The position numbers were made by a program, and so were the translations under genes. The notes beneath the pieces were generated by a model. It was not told the origin of the DNA, made no database searches, and saw only the letters and a list, made by a program, of their open reading frames with translations. Shown in pieces: positions 6,915-13,692 of a stretch of DNA of 33,253 nt (within the stretch, counting starts at the first letter, position 1; the number at the start of each line of letters is the position of its first letter). This DNA comes from Lachnospiraceae bacterium (GTDB lineage Bacteria > Bacillota > Clostridia > Lachnospirales > Lachnospiraceae), in the NCBI GenBank assembly GCA_030825115.1, contig JAPJQL010000037.1, forward strand, positions 1-33,253, given 5' to 3'.

Positions 6915-7928
6915 ATGGCGGTAACGATTAAGGACGTGGCAAAACGGGCGGGGGTTTCTTATTCCACCGTATCCCGTGCGCTCAACGGCATTGGGGAAAA
7001 TGAAGATAAACGGAGGCGGATTCTGGAGATTGCAGAATCGATGGGGTACGTGCCGAACCAGGCGGCGATCAATCTGAAGCTGTCCCGTTCGTACGTGATC
7101 GGGCTGTATTTTTCCACCATCAGCAAGATGACTTCCCCGTTTGTCCTCCATGATGTATTGACGGGGGTCTACAGCATTGTGGGAAGCCGATATAATGTGG
7201 TGGTTAAGGGAATCGATATGCACGAGCCGGGAACCTTAAATCCCAGTTATTTTGACGGGATCATCGTGCTGAGCCAGAGGAATGAAGACAGCGCTTTTAT
7301 GGATGAGGTGCTGGCCAAAAAGATACCGATGGTAGTCATCTGCCGCACGGTCTTTGTCGATGCGCCGAATGTGACGACGGACGAGGCAAAGGCGATGGAA
7401 CGGGCGATGGATTATCTGATCGAGAACGGACACAAAAGGATCGGGGTGATCGAGGGAGCGCCGAACCTGGATTCTACAAGGCTGCGCCACCGGGGATGGC
7501 AGACGTCTGCGAGAAAGCATGGGATGAACGTGGATGAGATTCCGGTTGTCTCCGGGACTTACCGGTATGCCAGCGGATATCAGGGCGCAAAGATACTGCT
7601 GGAGCACAAACCGACGGCGCTTCTGTGCTTTAACGACGAGATGGCGTTTGGCGCGCGGGAGGCGATCGTGGAGGCGGGGATGACCGTGCCGCAGGATGTA
7701 TCCCTGATCGGCTTTGACAACTGGGATCTGTCCGGGTATTCGAACATGAAACTGACAACCGTGGAGCGGAGCATGAGTGAGATCGCCAAAGAAGGGACGC
7801 GGGTCCTGTTAAAACGGCTGGAGGATGGAGTGACGGAGAATAAGCGGATATTTTTGGAAAATAAATTGATCATCCGGGAGACGGTGAGGAATCTGAATGC
7901 TCCTTCTGAGCCGGAACATCGTGTCTGA
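6915..7928 (+). CDS. LacI-family transcriptional regulator of the galacturonide locus
   Basis: Predicted 337-residue repressor. Residues 2-25 are a classical LacI helix-turn-helix with hinge (VTIKDVAKRAGVSYSTVSRA), followed by a periplasmic-binding-protein-like sensor domain ending with the usual LTTVERSMSEIAKEG segment. I place the start at ATG 6915 because AGGAG at 6901-6905 is 9 bases away; the alternative ATG at 6906 directly abuts that site and adds only three residues. It lies 40 bases downstream of the GH28 gene. The likely targets are the GCAAAC-rich sites in the 1332-1639 divergent region, relieved by a galacturonide-type sugar. That target assignment is inferred from proximity and operator shape. 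Confidence 0.92.
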   Translation: MAVTIKDVAKRAGVSYSTVSRALNGIGENEDKRRRILEIAESMGYVPNQAAINLKLSRSYVIGLYFSTISKMTSPFVLHDVLTGVYSIVGSRYNVVVKGIDMHEPGTLNPSYFDGIIVLSQRNEDSAFMDEVLAKKIPMVVICRTVFVDAPNVTTDEAKAMERAMDYLIENGHKRIGVIEGAPNLDSTRLRHRGWQTSARKHGMNVDEIPVVSGTYRYASGYQGAKILLEHKPTALLCFNDEMAFGAREAIVEAGMTVPQDVSLIGFDNWDLSGYSNMKLTTVERSMSEIAKEGTRVLLKRLEDGVTENKRIFLENKLIIRETVRNLNAPSEPEHRV

Positions 7929-7939
7929 GTGTTCATGGC

Positions 7940-7969
7940 TTGTGGGAACTGCCTGTTTTATGGTATACT
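7940..7969 (+). promoter_or_regulatory. Promoter of apt
   Basis: TTGTGG at 7940-7945 and TATACT at 7964-7969 are 18 bases apart. The -10 is good and the -35 partial. It starts a new transcription unit 12 bases after the LacI gene stop codon. Confidence 0.5.
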
Positions 7970-8024
7970 GGTCCTGTTTGAGAAGATGCGTTGAAAACGA
8001 GAGAAAAACTGGAGGTTTGTTAAA

Positions 8025-8549
8025 ATGAAACGAGTCGAGGATTATGTGAGAAGTATACCGGATTTTCCGGAGCCGGGAATCATCTTCCGGGATGTGACGA
8101 CGATTCTTCAGGATGCGGACGGACTCCATCTGGCCATTGACGGGATTCTTGATATGCTGAAGGATGTGGAATATGACCTTGTGGTGGGGCCGGAATCCAG
8201 GGGCTTCATCTTTGGAGTTCCGGTGGCTTATGCAGCGCATAAGGGCTTCGTGCCGGTCCGGAAAAAGGGAAAGCTGCCGTGCGAGACAGTTTCAATTGCC
8301 TATGAACTGGAGTATGGGACGGCGGAGATTGAGATGCATAAGGATTCTATCCGGCCGGGGCAGAAAGTCGTGATCGTGGACGACCTGATCGCCACGGGCG
8401 GGACGACCGAGGCGATGGTCAGGCTGATCGAGGGGCTTGGCGGCGAGGTGGTAAAGATATGCTTTGTGATGGAGCTTGCGGGGCTGCATGGACGGGATGT
8501 TTTAAAAGGGTATGATGTGGACTCTGTAATCGTGTATGAAGGAAAATAA
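8025..8549 (+). CDS. apt: Adenine phosphoribosyltransferase
   Basis: Predicted 174-residue cytoplasmic purine-salvage enzyme converting adenine and PRPP to AMP and pyrophosphate. The PRPP-binding loop VVIVDDLIATGGTTEA is at residues 115-130 and the Apt signature RDVTTILQD at 22-30; the length is exactly that of the family. ACTGGAGG precedes ATG 8025. It has its own promoter and is followed by a strong terminator. In many Firmicutes apt sits directly next to rel; here about 5 kb of other genes separates them. Confidence 0.97.
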   Translation: MKRVEDYVRSIPDFPEPGIIFRDVTTILQDADGLHLAIDGILDMLKDVEYDLVVGPESRGFIFGVPVAYAAHKGFVPVRKKGKLPCETVSIAYELEYGTAEIEMHKDSIRPGQKVVIVDDLIATGGTTEAMVRLIEGLGGEVVKICFVMELAGLHGRDVLKGYDVDSVIVYEGK

Positions 8550-8568
8550 ACGTTAGTGGTACAGAAAA

Positions 8569-8626
8569 GAAAAGACCGGCTCAGGGCTGTCGGAGGATGA
8601 TGGCCAGAGCAGGTCTTTTCTTTTTT
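8569..8626 (+). terminator. Intrinsic terminator after apt
   Basis: GAAAAGACC (8569-8577) pairs with GGTCTTTTC (8612-8620), followed by six T residues. The enclosed bases can pair further (GCTC with GAGC, GGC with GCC), giving an extended hairpin. The A-rich left arm may let it act on the opposite strand too. Confidence 0.8.
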
Positions 8627-8693
8627 GTAAACTGCAGGTGAAAGGAAAGTGGCTGCACGGTCAGTATATTGCCATAATTTTCCAGAACCCCTA

Positions 8694-8702
8694 TGCTATA
8701 AT
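8694..8702 (+). promoter_or_regulatory. Extended -10 promoter of the orphan sigma factor gene
   Basis: TGCTATAAT is a perfect extended -10 element. No good -35 lies 16-18 bases upstream, which is tolerated with an extended -10. It is 30 bases from the start codon. Confidence 0.5.
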
Positions 8703-8731
8703 GGTTACAAAATAATATAGGGGTGAATACA

Positions 8732-9277
8732 ATGATAGCATTTTGTGACATAATCCATAATTCTCAGGATCAGGAAAAATTTGATGTCATCTACCATATG
8801 TACAGGCGGGCGATGTATGGGCTGGCTTATTCCATCACAAAAAACAGTTTTGACGCGGAGGACGTCGTGCAGATCTCTATGGTGAAGGTTGCCGGGGTGC
8901 TGTGCCGGATTTCCAGCGATGAGATCATGGAACCGTCGTGCAGGAGGCTTCTTTCTGTGATCACAAGAAATTCTGCAATCGATTATCTCAGGCGGGGCAA
9001 ACACAATCCGATTCCGGTAGAGTCCTTTCGCAATGTGGGGCTGCCCAGCGCGGAGGGGCTGTATATCAAGGAAGAGGAATTGCAGCTGGTTGCAAAATAT
9101 ATTGGGGAGCTGCCTGACAACTACAGGGAGGTCCTGCGTCTGCGCGTGCTAAAACAGCTCACAGCGAAAGAGGCGGCCGAGCTGATGGGTACAAGCCCCG
9201 CAAATGTCAACACCATGTTGGGGAGAGCGAGAAAGCAGCTGTTTGAAAAGCTGGAAGGATATAGAAACGGGAGGTGA
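8732..9277 (+). CDS. RNA polymerase sigma-70 family factor, ECF-like, no adjacent anti-sigma
   Basis: Predicted 181-residue alternative sigma factor. Region 2 covers about residues 13-95 (FDAEDVVQISMVKV in its centre), and region 4 covers about 115-175 with LPDNYREVLRLRVL and the helix-turn-helix LTAKEAAELMGTSPANVNTM. There is no region 3, as in ECF-type factors. ATG 8732 is preferred because AGGGGTG lies 7 bases upstream; GTG 8723 inside that site is the alternative. The next gene is a nitroreductase, and no membrane anti-sigma gene follows, which is unusual for this class. Regulon and signal are unknown. Confidence 0.88.
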   Translation: MIAFCDIIHNSQDQEKFDVIYHMYRRAMYGLAYSITKNSFDAEDVVQISMVKVAGVLCRISSDEIMEPSCRRLLSVITRNSAIDYLRRGKHNPIPVESFRNVGLPSAEGLYIKEEELQLVAKYIGELPDNYREVLRLRVLKQLTAKEAAELMGTSPANVNTMLGRARKQLFEKLEGYRNGR

Positions 9278-9370
9278 GCTGCCGGGACCGCAGTTTTGGA
9301 TTTTTCATGGAAAAATGACCGGGAGTATGATAAAATAACCGTGGAAAAGTCAGAAGGAAGGAAAATACCA

Positions 9371-9961
9371 GTGATTTCAGCGATAGAAAATAGACGGAGC
9401 ATACGAAAATATAAGGAGAGAGAAGTGGCGAAAGAACTGCTCGAGGAGATCGTCCGGGCAGGCATACAGGCGCCGTCCTCTAAAAACCGCCAGCCGTGGA
9501 AATTTATCGTGGCGACAGGCAAGGCAAAGCAGGAGAGCCTGGAGGTGATGAGGAGAGGGCTTGAGCGGGAAAAGACCGAACCGCTTCTTGCAGCGAGCGC
9601 ACAGTTTCTTGGCGGAGCCGAATACACGCTGAGGATCATGGCAGAGGCTCCGGCCATCATTTACGTCGTCAATACGTTGGGAACTGATGTGGAAGCAGCA
9701 GCCGATGCGGATACGCGCATCTTCGATATTTGCAACGCGCAGTCGATCGGGGCTGCGATTGAAAATATGACGCTGGCAGCCACGGAGCTTGGGCTTGGCA
9801 GCCTGTGGATCTGTGACACATATTTTGCATACCGGGAACTGTGCGGCTGGCTGCAGGAGGACGGCACTCTGGCTGCCGCGCTGGCGGTCGGATATGCAGA
9901 TGAGGCGCCTGCCGCAAGACCGAGGAAGACGTTTGATGAGACTGTAGTGTGGCGGGAATAG
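9371..9961 (+). CDS. Nitroreductase-family flavoprotein
   Basis: Predicted 196-residue FMN-dependent oxidoreductase of the nitroreductase fold. Family marks are ENRRSIRKY at 6-14, APSSKNRQPWKF at 34-45, which contributes FMN contacts, and the later AATELGLGSLWI segment. GTG 9371 is chosen because GAAGGAAGG lies just upstream and the family usually starts two to six residues before the ENRRSIRKY motif; upstream in-frame codons to 9296 look non-coding. TATGAT near 9328 may be part of a promoter. The gene is 15 bases from cbiK, so the two are likely cotranscribed. The fold also includes BluB, the enzyme for the cobalamin lower ligand, but I see no BluB-specific evidence; a general reductase is the safer call. 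Confidence 0.85.
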   Translation: MISAIENRRSIRKYKEREVAKELLEEIVRAGIQAPSSKNRQPWKFIVATGKAKQESLEVMRRGLEREKTEPLLAASAQFLGGAEYTLRIMAEAPAIIYVVNTLGTDVEAAADADTRIFDICNAQSIGAAIENMTLAATELGLGSLWICDTYFAYRELCGWLQEDGTLAAALAVGYADEAPAARPRKTFDETVVWRE

Positions 9962-9976
9962 CAGGCCGGGAAAGGG

Positions 9977-10780
9977 ATGAGACGACAGATGGAGCAGAGG
10001 AAAAAAGCGCTTCTGGTGATCAGTTTCGGGACCAGTTATGAAGAAACACGAAGAAAAACCATCGATGCGATCGAACAGGATATCCGGGCGGCATTTCCGG
10101 GATATGAGTTCAGGCGGGCCTATACCAGCCCGACGATCATCCGTATCCTAAAGAGCAGGGACGGTATCCGGATTGACAATGTGGAGCAGGCTCTTACCCG
10201 TCTGGTTCAGGATGGATACCGGACAGTTGTGGTGCAGGCGACCCATGTCATACGCGGCTTTGAATATGACGGTATGATGGAGATCCTGGAGCGGTTTCGC
10301 GGTCAGTTCGATGTGATCAGGTGCGGGGAACCGCTTCTGGGCGGCGGAGAAGATTTTTGCAGGGCTGCAGGGATTATAGGAGAAGCCCTGGCAGGATACC
10401 GCAGACCGGGTACTGATATCCTGCTGATGGGACATGGCACGGAGCATGTGGCAAATGAAGCTTACGAGAAGCTGCAGCAGGCGTTTTTTGAGGAAGGTCT
10501 GGAAGACTTTCTGGTGGGAACGGTTGAGGCCTCCGCGACGATGGAGCATATGACGCAGCTGGTGAAAAAAAGAAGGCCGGACCGTGTGCTGCTGTCCCCG
10601 TTTATGGTGGTCGCCGGAAACCATGCGGTGAAGGACATGGCAGGGGACGGGGAAACATCCTGGAAATACCGGTTTGGGCAGGCGGGGTATCAGGTGGAGT
10701 GCCTGATGAAAGGCCTGGGGGAGTATCCGGGGATCCGCAGGATGTATGTGGAACATGCGCTGGCGGCGGAGCGGATCTGA
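9977..10780 (+). CDS. cbiK: Sirohydrochlorin cobaltochelatase CbiK
   Basis: Predicted 267-residue chelatase inserting Co2+ into sirohydrochlorin, an entry step of the anaerobic cobalamin pathway. The two metal-site histidines of CbiK are visible as His153 in MGHGTEH and His216 in GNHAVKDMAGD. The N-terminus KALLVISFGTSYEETR is the family signature. No signal peptide, so it is the cytoplasmic form. The start is uncertain: ATG 9977 directly abuts AAAGGG, whereas ATG 9989 is 12 bases away; the difference is four residues. It follows a nitroreductase by 15 bases and converges on the EamA gene. The next cobalamin gene, cbiL, is 2.1 kb away behind a transporter/regulator pair. Remaining cbi genes are not in the window. 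Confidence 0.93.
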   Translation: MRRQMEQRKKALLVISFGTSYEETRRKTIDAIEQDIRAAFPGYEFRRAYTSPTIIRILKSRDGIRIDNVEQALTRLVQDGYRTVVVQATHVIRGFEYDGMMEILERFRGQFDVIRCGEPLLGGGEDFCRAAGIIGEALAGYRRPGTDILLMGHGTEHVANEAYEKLQQAFFEEGLEDFLVGTVEASATMEHMTQLVKKRRPDRVLLSPFMVVAGNHAVKDMAGDGETSWKYRFGQAGYQVECLMKGLGEYPGIRRMYVEHALAAERI

Positions 10781-10812
10781 GGAGTGGCAGCTTGAGAAAA
10801 CATGGTTATGTA

Positions 10813-11679
10813 TCATTTATTGATCATGGCAATTCCTGACAGGATAAAAACCGCCCCCATCAACTCATGAAAAGATAAGCGTTCCCCAAACAACAAGAAG
10901 CCAATCAATAAAGCGGCAACGGGTGAGATAAAACGATAGGCCGTTACCTGAGCGACATCCCATTGCCTCATCAGATATGTGGTTATCCTTGTTGCGAGTA
11001 AGGAACCGGCAAAAGCTAAATATAATAACGCGACCAGCGAAGTTCCATAAAAAGAACGGGTTCCATGTTCAAACAAAAGACTGACTGCACATAAAATGAC
11101 TCCTCCTGCCAGCAGTGCTACGGTATTAAAGGAGTACGGGACGATTCCGTTTACGTTTGTCTTGAGTGCTGCTGTGGCGTAGGCAGCTCCGGCATAGGCA
11201 GCTATGGATATCACCAGATAACCTGCCATATCGTTGCTGTAATCTGAGAGACACGAGTTGAAGAAAATGCATATGATTCCCGCTGTTGAAAGTGCAATTC
11301 CTTTTAATTGCTGCTTACCTGTCTTTTGTCCGTACAATAAAAATTGAAAAATGATAGAAAAAACGGCTACACTGGATGACAAAACAGAGAGGAGTCCGCT
11401 GGGGAGATATTGGCCTGTCCAATATACGATTCCAAAAGGAATTGCAAAATACAATACTCCATACTGTATTCCCGCGCGGATTGACTGCCTGTCATAAACA
11501 AGTTTTTTCTTGCAGATTCCCCAGGCTGCCAGAATTACCGCCGCGATCAAAAATCTCATTCCGGCGGACCATAGAGGAAGACCTGTTGCCAGACCAAGTT
11601 TCTGGACAGCATATGTAGTTCCTCCGATTCCACAAAGTACGATAAAAAATAAACGATTTAATAATTGATTTTTCTGCAA
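10813..11679 (-). CDS. EamA/DMT-superfamily transporter
   Basis: Predicted 288-residue membrane protein with about ten hydrophobic spans and two tandem EamA repeats, the second ending in FRFISPVAALLIGFLLFGERL-like sequence typical of the family. Members export amino acids, purines or other metabolites; no substrate can be read off. The start is a TTG at 11679, supported by AGGAGG seven bases upstream (11689-11694 on this strand); no nearby ATG is in frame with a site. It is divergent from a LysR regulator with back-to-back promoters, the usual layout for a LysR-controlled exporter. Codon use is clearly more AT-rich than in flanking cobalamin genes, which hints at separate ancestry. Confidence 0.9.
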   Translation of the reverse strand: MQKNQLLNRLFFIVLCGIGGTTYAVQKLGLATGLPLWSAGMRFLIAAVILAAWGICKKKLVYDRQSIRAGIQYGVLYFAIPFGIVYWTGQYLPSGLLSVLSSSVAVFSIIFQFLLYGQKTGKQQLKGIALSTAGIICIFFNSCLSDYSNDMAGYLVISIAAYAGAAYATAALKTNVNGIVPYSFNTVALLAGGVILCAVSLLFEHGTRSFYGTSLVALLYLAFAGSLLATRITTYLMRQWDVAQVTAYRFISPVAALLIGFLLFGERLSFHELMGAVFILSGIAMINK

Positions 11680-11734
11680 TGTATTGCCTCCTGGTTCCTG
11701 GTTTCTTTTACAACAATTCGTTCAACTCTCTTCC

Positions 11735-11763
11735 ATATTACATGAGCATAATATGATTGTAAA
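11735..11763 (-). promoter_or_regulatory. Promoter of the EamA gene
   Basis: On the minus strand TTTACA (11763-11758) is 17 bases from TAATAT (11740-11735). Its -35 hexamer lies over the -35 hexamer of the opposing LysR promoter, shifted by one base. Confidence 0.6.
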
Positions 11764-11785
11764 ATAGATATTTTCATGCTAATAT
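11757..11785 (+). promoter_or_regulatory. Promoter of the LysR gene
   Basis: TTGTAA at 11757-11762 is 17 bases from TAATAT at 11780-11785, which is preceded by TGC as an extended -10. An A/T-rich imperfect dyad around 11791-11809 could hold the LysR autoregulatory site, but I cannot define it firmly. Confidence 0.6.
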
Positions 11786-11830
11786 ATAACCATTACTTTA
11801 TATTAGTGAAAAATTGTAAGGAATATGCCC

Positions 11831-12727
11831 ATGACAAAATTAGAAATTGAAGCATTTATCGAGATTGTTCGGGCTGGTTCTATTTCAGCTGCGGCAAAGT
11901 CTCTTTTTATTTCCCAGCCAGCTCTCAGCCGCCGGATCCAGGCGCTGGAGTCGGAACTCGGATATACGTTGATTGAGAGAAGAAAAGGGCAGAGAAATCT
12001 TGTCCTCACAGAAAAAGGGGCGGCATTCATCCGTGTGGCTAAGGAATGGATGCATGTATGGCAAGATGCACTGGAAATCAATCATTTGAACAGGACAAAT
12101 ATCCTGAATATTTCATCGGTTGGGAGTATCAGCACCTATATTTTTCCGTCTGTTTTTCGCAAGTTTGCCGCAATAAATCCTGAAATCCGTATATGTTTCC
12201 ACAACTATCATTCACTGGAGGCATATCAGTATATTGATACAGGCTCTGTCGATCTTGCATTTATTTCTGATGATATGTATCACAAAAGTGTGGAAACCAT
12301 CCCTGCATTTAAAGAGCCGATGGTACTGGTCGCTAATAAAAGCCGTACCTATGCCCCGGTTGTCCATCCTTCCGAGCTGAACCCGGAGGATGAGATACGT
12401 CTTCCCTGGAATCCGGAATTTGACATCTGGCATGATTTCTGGTTCGAACCGTATTCTGCTTATAAAATGTTTCTGGACCAGATGACGCTACTGGAAGATT
12501 TTCTCCTGTGGAAGGATACCTGGGCGGTCGTGCCTCTTACGGTTGCTCATAATCTGTCAAAATTTAGCTACATAAGCCATCACACCATGTATGAAGCCCC
12601 GCCAGAGAGAATTATATATTATCTGAAGGGGAGGACAGAGCCTTCCAAAAATCAGATCATTTTAGAATTTATGCACACAATCAAAGAGGAACTGCAAACG
12701 TTTCCAGAACTTACTTTGTATATCTGA
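11831..12727 (+). CDS. LysR-family transcriptional regulator
   Basis: Predicted 298-residue regulator. The winged helix-turn-helix is at residues about 17-36 (GSISAAAKSLFISQPALSRR), followed by the LysR linker and an effector-binding domain from about residue 90. ATG 11831 is chosen because AAGGA is 8 bases upstream; ATG 11825 is only 2 bases from it. It is divergent from the EamA gene, which it most likely controls together with itself. Sampled composition is low in GC: 25 of 60 at 12121-12180, against 41 of 60 at 13081-13140 in cbiL. The effector is unknown. Confidence 0.92.
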   Translation: MTKLEIEAFIEIVRAGSISAAAKSLFISQPALSRRIQALESELGYTLIERRKGQRNLVLTEKGAAFIRVAKEWMHVWQDALEINHLNRTNILNISSVGSISTYIFPSVFRKFAAINPEIRICFHNYHSLEAYQYIDTGSVDLAFISDDMYHKSVETIPAFKEPMVLVANKSRTYAPVVHPSELNPEDEIRLPWNPEFDIWHDFWFEPYSAYKMFLDQMTLLEDFLLWKDTWAVVPLTVAHNLSKFSYISHHTMYEAPPERIIYYLKGRTEPSKNQIILEFMHTIKEELQTFPELTLYI

Positions 12728-12780
12728 TCAAGCTGGCGCACAAAATCAGGCATCCGAAGAATTCATGGCTTCACGCTCTA

Positions 12781-12809
12781 TTGACACCGAATGAGCATTT
12801 CCGTATAAT
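12781..12809 (+). promoter_or_regulatory. Perfect consensus sigma-A promoter of cbiL
   Basis: TTGACA at 12781-12786, 17 bases, TATAAT at 12804-12809. This exact consensus sits about 60 bases before the cbiL start, too close for a cobalamin riboswitch, and no B12-box-like sequence is visible. Confidence 0.85.
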
Positions 12810-12867
12810 TATATATTTACAAAGAAAGATACAGGCGAGAACGCTGGGATAAAGGAGAAATCAATCA

Positions 12868-13587
12868 ATGCTGACAGAAAAAACAATGACAAATGCCAAA
12901 GGCGTCTTATATGGGATTGGCGTTGGTCCGGGCGATCCGGAACTGCTCACCTTAAAGGCGGTCCGGCTCATCAAAGCGTGTGAGGCTGTCGTCGTTCCGG
13001 GGGAAGACTATCGGGACAGCATCGCTTATAAGATAGCGGTACAGGCAGTGCCGGAGCTGGAAGAGAAAGAGGCGTTTGCCGTGGCGATGCCGATGACGAG
13101 GGACCGGGATGTCCTGAGGCGGAGCCATGAGCAGGCCGCAGACCGGGTGGCTGCGTACCTGGATGCCGGAAAAGACGTCGCGTTCCTGAATCTGGGCGAT
13201 GTGACTGTGTATGCATCATATCTGTACATACACAGGCTGATCACGGGACGGGGGTATCAGGCGGAGCTGGTCAACGGAATCCCGTCTTTTTGTGCGGCGG
13301 CGGCCAGGCTTGGAATCGGGCTTGCGGAGAATTCGGACCGCATTCACATCCTGTCACAGCCGGGTCAGATTGACGAGGGGCTGAAACTTCCGGGTACGAA
13401 GGTCATCATGAAGATGGGAAAAAATATCGGCCATGTGAAAGAACTGATTCAGGAAGCAGGCCTGGAAGCCAGGATGGTGGAAAACTGCGGAATGGAGAAT
13501 GAAAAGATCTGCCGGTCGGTGGAGGAGATCGATGAACAGGCGGGATATTATTCTCTGCTGATCGTGAAGGAACAGAAAGCAGATTAG
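12868..13587 (+). CDS. cbiL: Cobalt-factor II / precorrin-2 C20-methyltransferase
   Basis: Predicted 239-residue SAM-dependent methyltransferase adding the C20 methyl group in corrin ring synthesis, the step after CbiK in the anaerobic route. The tetrapyrrole methylase signature LYGIGVGPGDPELLTLKA is near residues 14-31, and FLNLGDVTVYASY follows about 95 residues later, as in CobI/CbiL. AAAGGAG precedes ATG 12868 by 10 bases; an internal ATG seven codons later is a weaker alternative. It stands alone behind a perfect consensus promoter, separated from cbiK by the EamA/LysR pair. Presence of cbiK favours the anaerobic cobalt-first pathway and hence the name cbiL over cobI. Confidence 0.92.
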   Translation: MLTEKTMTNAKGVLYGIGVGPGDPELLTLKAVRLIKACEAVVVPGEDYRDSIAYKIAVQAVPELEEKEAFAVAMPMTRDRDVLRRSHEQAADRVAAYLDAGKDVAFLNLGDVTVYASYLYIHRLITGRGYQAELVNGIPSFCAAAARLGIGLAENSDRIHILSQPGQIDEGLKLPGTKVIMKMGKNIGHVKELIQEAGLEARMVENCGMENEKICRSVEEIDEQAGYYSLLIVKEQKAD

Positions 13588-13626
13588 ACGTTTACGGCCC
13601 AAAAACCCGACAATTCAAGAAGATAC

Positions 13627-13655
13627 TTGCATTTTACGACAAAAATACTTATAAT
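13627..13655 (+). promoter_or_regulatory. Promoter of rel
   Basis: TTGCAT at 13627-13632 is 17 bases from a perfect TATAAT at 13650-13655, about 38 bases before the rel start codon. Confidence 0.75.
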
Positions 13656-13692
13656 GTAGAAATAACTATGCGCAAAAAAAGGTGGCTTTGTT

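Noticed and set aside
7988..8006. Catabolite-repression (cre) site near apt, TGAAAACGAGAG
   Set aside because: Only the left half fits the cre consensus; the right half is missing.
12728..12867. Cobalamin riboswitch upstream of cbiL
   Set aside because: The leader after the consensus promoter is about 50 bases and shows no B12-box-like sequence.
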